Of a stretch of 42,685 bases of DNA, positions 40,168 through 42,685 are shown in pieces. Both the position numbers and the translations under genes were made by a program. Position 1 is the stretch's first letter; each line of letters starts with the position of its first letter. The stretch comes from Algoriphagus alkaliphilus (lineage in GTDB: Bacteria; Bacteroidota; Bacteroidia; Cytophagales; Cyclobacteriaceae), in NCBI RefSeq assembly GCF_900103735.1, contig NZ_FMXE01000039.1:1-42685 (forward strand), written 5' to 3'. Under the pieces are notes generated by a model. It had not been told where the DNA came from. It saw nothing but the letters and a program-made list of their open reading frames with translations, and made no database searches.

Positions 40168-41154
40168 ATGTATGAAGGTAGAGAAAGAATCAGGTACATT
40201 GACCTCTTTTGTGGAATAGGGGGGTTCCGAGTTGCATTTGAGGAGGCCTGCTCAGAGTCTGATGTGGTTCCAGTTTGCGTCATGTCTTCAGACATAGATG
40301 AATTTTGTAAGGACTCTTATGAACTTAATTTTGGGGAAAGACCGAAAGGAGACATTACCAAAATTGATGAAATGGATGTTCCAGACCATGATATTTTATT
40401 TGCGGGTTTTCCATGTCAGCCATTCAGTATAATTGGCAACATGCAGGGATTGAATGATATTAGAGGTACATTGTTTTTTGATATTGCTAGAATTCTTGAA
40501 GCAAAAAAACCAAAAGCTTTTGTCCTTGAAAATGTAAAGCAATTAGTTGGGCATGATAAAGGAAATACCCTGAAAATAATTCTTCAGACACTTAAAGATC
40601 TTGGATACACTGTTCAATACAAAGTTTTGAATGCATTGGATTTCGGCTTGCCTCAGAAAAGAGAACGCGTTGTGATCGTTGGACACAGGGATCCTATATT
40701 ATTTACTTTTCCTTCTCCAATAAAGCCATTTAGACCGCTAACAGAAATTCTCGAGCAAGAAGTGGGGGAAAAACATTTTGCCTCGGACTACATCCGGGAA
40801 AAAAGAAAAGAAAGTCACAAGTCAGCCTTCAACCCAAGTATCTGGCACGAAAATAAATCAGGGAATATCTGCTCTTACCCTTACTCCTGTGCCTTAAGAG
40901 CTGGTGCTTCCTACAACTATTTGTTGGTAAATGGGGAAAGAAGACTAACTCCAAGAGAAATGTTTCGTCTTCAGGGATTTCCTGATTGGTATCAAATTAT
41001 TGAAAATGATGGTCAGGCTAGAAAACAGGCAGGGAATTCAATTCCTGTCTCAATGATCAAAGCTGTGCTTCAAAAGCTTCTTCCATATGTTGCACTATCA
41101 TTGGATGAAGCTGTTTTACTTAGGGATGTGGAAATCCAATACAATATAGCTTAA
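40168..41154 (+). CDS. DNA (cytosine-5) methyltransferase, type II
   Basis: A 328-residue C5-methyltransferase. Motif I DLFCGIGGF (12-20), motif IV FPCQPFS with the catalytic Cys83, motif VI ENVK (121-124), motif VIII QKRERVVIVG, motif IX LTPREMFRLQGFP, and motif X RKQAGNSIPV are all intact. The region between VIII and IX (target recognition) is about 90 residues, compatible with one specific short site; the site itself is not readable. The stop (TAA, 41152-41154) overlaps the ATG of the next gene, so the two are coupled. As vsr homologues act on deaminated products of such enzymes, the adjacent vsr remnant fits. Confidence 0.95.
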   Translation: MYEGRERIRYIDLFCGIGGFRVAFEEACSESDVVPVCVMSSDIDEFCKDSYELNFGERPKGDITKIDEMDVPDHDILFAGFPCQPFSIIGNMQGLNDIRGTLFFDIARILEAKKPKAFVLENVKQLVGHDKGNTLKIILQTLKDLGYTVQYKVLNALDFGLPQKRERVVIVGHRDPILFTFPSPIKPFRPLTEILEQEVGEKHFASDYIREKRKESHKSAFNPSIWHENKSGNICSYPYSCALRAGASYNYLLVNGERRLTPREMFRLQGFPDWYQIIENDGQARKQAGNSIPVSMIKAVLQKLLPYVALSLDEAVLLRDVEIQYNIA

Positions 41155-41921
41155 TGGATGATCAAAATTTTTCTCCAAGATTAAGGACAGTAAGTAAAAC
41201 TAGCCCTGCATTTCCCTTAAATCAATTCGGTGCCGAATTTCCTTATTCCTTAGGTAGGGAAATTATTTATTTGCTTGCTACAAAAGGAAAAGGTGTGCTA
41301 GAAGGAGCAGAATGGGAAGAGATTTTTGCTTCATGTATAGGTGCAGAATGGAAACCCTCAAATGTCGGACTAGATGATGTAGTGTTGGGTAACACGGCAT
41401 GGGGTGCCAAAACTGTAAAATCTTCAATTAGAGACTTCAGGAAATTAGAAAAAGTCAGATTGATTTCTGGCCGAAATTCTACAGTTTATTCCTATGGTGG
41501 CACCATTGATCCAACTGCCGACCCAAATGTTATTGGAGGATTAGTCTTAGGGATCTGGAATGAAAGAGTCTCATCCATTCGAGAAAAATTCAAAAACCTG
41601 CGAACCGTAGTCTTGGTCAAATCGGAAGACCTTACACAAGTTGCAGTTTTTGAATATGAAACAATTCGTTATGATCCAGAATTGTTTGTGTTTGGATGGA
41701 ATAAGAACAAAAACTTGGAAGGATTTTTAAAAAGTACAGGTAACAAAAAGTTTGTATGGCAACCTCATGGGTCTCAGTTTACCATCATAGAAGATGTGCC
41801 AAAAGATTGTCTGATTATTAAGATAAGGCAGCCAGTTCCTCTGGAGAAACAGAGTATTCTAGATGCAATGGGCTTCGATAAAGGATGGATCAGTATTGAG
41901 AAAAGAGAGGATTTAGAATAA
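41154..41921 (+). CDS. Probable type II restriction endonuclease
   Basis: A 255-residue protein starting one base inside the methyltransferase stop codon (TAATG). No named family was recognised, but residues 72-89 (GLDDVVLGNTAWGAKTVK) look like a PD-(D/E)XK active site: Asp74/Asp75, then an A-K-x-V-K with Lys86 as the expected catalytic lysine. A helical N-terminal part (GREIIYLLATKGKGVLEGAE) and a beta-rich C-terminal half (VVLVKSEDLTQVAVFEYETI) follow. Position and size are typical of a partner of a C5-methyltransferase, so it is most likely the cognate restriction enzyme. Confidence 0.72.
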   Translation: MDDQNFSPRLRTVSKTSPAFPLNQFGAEFPYSLGREIIYLLATKGKGVLEGAEWEEIFASCIGAEWKPSNVGLDDVVLGNTAWGAKTVKSSIRDFRKLEKVRLISGRNSTVYSYGGTIDPTADPNVIGGLVLGIWNERVSSIREKFKNLRTVVLVKSEDLTQVAVFEYETIRYDPELFVFGWNKNKNLEGFLKSTGNKKFVWQPHGSQFTIIEDVPKDCLIIKIRQPVPLEKQSILDAMGFDKGWISIEKREDLE

Positions 41922-41954
41922 AAACCAATCTGACTAACAGTTTAGAAAGATTGG

Positions 41955-42176
41955 ATGTTGGAGAAGATGATTTGTTCAAAACATTTCCTCTCCACCGACC
42001 AACCTCAAACATGTCCATCCTGTGGCCTGCGAACAGAAATATTGGCTGACTTAAGCCATACAACCAGCCAAATCCAGATTCATCAATGTCCGGATCTAAT
42101 GTGTGGATTTCAATTTGTCGTTTTTTCTGAAGAAGAACAGGAACTTTTTCTCATTGAGGAACTTGAAGAGTACTGA
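41955..42176 (+). CDS. Small cysteine-rich protein, possible zinc ribbon
   Basis: A 73-residue protein from ATG at 41955. CPSCGLRTE (Cys20, Cys23) and a later C-P-D-L-M-C pair fit a CxxC ... CxxxxC zinc ribbon. The end is acidic (FSEEEQELFLIEELEEY). No family was identified. It follows the endonuclease gene by 33 bases on the same strand and may belong to the operon, perhaps as a control or accessory protein, which is inference only. Confidence 0.55.
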   Translation: MLEKMICSKHFLSTDQPQTCPSCGLRTEILADLSHTTSQIQIHQCPDLMCGFQFVVFSEEEQELFLIEELEEY

Positions 42177-42465
42177 GTGAGGGAGTAGAACTGTGAAAGG
42201 AAAGGGTTAGCCATCCTTAAAGATTTTTGAGTGAGAGATAACGCTTGAACTCTGCCCTGCTTCCACTAAATATTGTCAGGATAGGCTCGCGGGGAGGATT
42301 TGCCAGCGAGCCAGTGTTCGGCCACGTGCGGTTGGAGCTTTGGCAAATCTTGACCTTATGGTTCTTTTGCGTCAAGGCAAAAGAACAAGAAAAATGAAAT
42401 TAAATCAATGCTGTCCTAAACAATCTTAGGGATTGTTGAAGTTATGGGTTTTTCTTTTGTTGAGA
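42177..42465. other. Intergenic region with hairpins bordering the IS4 element
   Basis: GGCTCGC pairs with GCGAGCC (about 42285-42313), GATTTGCCA with TGGCAAATC (about 42298-42351), and GTTCTTTTGC with GCAAAAGAAC (about 42361-42386). The second and first pairings compete for the same bases. No gene was seen. The region from about 42400 should contain the end of the IS4-type element. Confidence 0.5.
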
Positions 42466-42684
42466 CTATTTTTTGTAGAAATCTGGAAACAGAACCCCCT
42501 GTAGGCTTTTTGCAGGTGGTTTTTCATGGTTTTCAAAGGGTTTGTCGAGCCATTTTTGGAGTTCAATTTTGACAAAGATATTCAGTCGGATAAATGCGAC
42601 CAGATTGGACAGGTGCCACCCAAATTTAGCCGTAGCTTTCATGACCTTGAGCAGTAAGATGGTGATCAAAGCGGTCCAGATTTG
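42466..42684 (-). CDS. IS4-family transposase, C-terminal end, partial at window edge
   Basis: Reading leftward from the window edge: QIWTALITILLLKVMKATAK, then FGWHLSNLVAFIRLNIFVKI and ELQKWLDKPF, ending at 42466. This C-terminal alpha-helical block (Q-I-W-T-A-L-I, F-S/G-x-x-L-S-N-L-x-x-x-I-R-x-x-L/I) is characteristic of IS4-family DDE transposases. The catalytic D, D and E residues would lie upstream, outside the window. Whether the element is complete cannot be seen. Confidence 0.85.
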   Translation of the reverse strand, partial: QIWTALITILLLKVMKATAKFGWHLSNLVAFIRLNIFVKIELQKWLDKPFENHEKPPAKSLQGVLFPDFYKK

Positions 42685-42685
42685 G

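Noticed and set aside
1..42685. tRNA, rRNA or CRISPR features anywhere in the window
   Set aside because: No cloverleaf with a recognisable T-loop (GTTCGAATC-type) and acceptor end was found, no rRNA core motifs, and no direct repeats with regular spacing.

Overview
The window looks like chromosome of a Bacteroidota member of the order Cytophagales, most like the Algoriphagus/Cyclobacteriaceae group. This is inferred from gene content (GIN-domain lipoprotein, 58-residue Hc1/histone H1-like protein, VPS10/sortilin-like exported protein, DUF1015-Maf pair, alpha-oxoamine synthase), from weak or absent Shine-Dalgarno sequences with several TTG/GTG starts, and from the moderate GC. No rRNA, tRNA or CRISPR array was seen.

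Layout. (1) 1-2.7 kb is an accessory scar: an IS66-type accessory transposase gene cut by the window edge, an HsdM N-terminal fragment, an AT-rich gene with a possible nuclease core, and a broken RhuM gene. (2) 2.7-11.2 kb is mostly housekeeping: gamma-glutamyltransferase, a CarboxypepD_reg-type protein, a DEAD-box RNA helicase, a muramidase/DinB pair, a frameshifted TspO-like gene, and an APC permease translationally overlapped by a RelE/ParE-type toxin-antitoxin pair. (3) 11.2-13.4 kb holds a VPS10/sortilin-like pseudogene whose losses include three Trp-to-stop changes, followed by a MITE-like repeat. (4) 13.5-29.3 kb is a dense core: M1 peptidase, Hc1-like protein, alpha-oxoamine synthase, AccC-DUF1015-Maf, an ATPase, an MBL hydrolase, HppD, BASS transporter-PlsC, Crp regulator and VOC protein, GIN lipoprotein, and cold-shock protein. 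(5) 29.8-35.9 kb mixes intact genes (SDR, ElaA-type GNAT, M19-like hydrolase, ceramidase-like membrane protein) with deletion remnants (permease N-terminus joined to a ring-hydroxylase C-terminal domain; a gutted aspartoacylase-type M14 gene) and palindromic repeats. (6) 36.2-42.2 kb is a defence island: a vsr gene split by a 1001-residue SF1 helicase-nuclease gene, then a 5-methylcytosine methyltransferase translationally coupled to a probable type II restriction endonuclease, then a small cysteine-rich protein. (7) The right edge is the C-terminus of an IS4-family transposase.

The strongest lead is the defence island. The two halves of vsr lie about 3.25 kb apart, and the only gene between them encodes a WYL-like/helicase/PD-(D/E)XK-like protein whose stop codon directly abuts the resumed vsr reading frame. 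The second is a pair of about 150-170 bp elements (13.2 kb and 34.8 kb) with inverted ends, flanking direct repeats, and a small stem that keeps base pairing through a compensatory change. A third, softer theme is amino-lipid metabolism: an alpha-oxoamine synthase that could make sphingolipid or sulfonolipid bases, and a ceramidase-like membrane protein elsewhere in the window.
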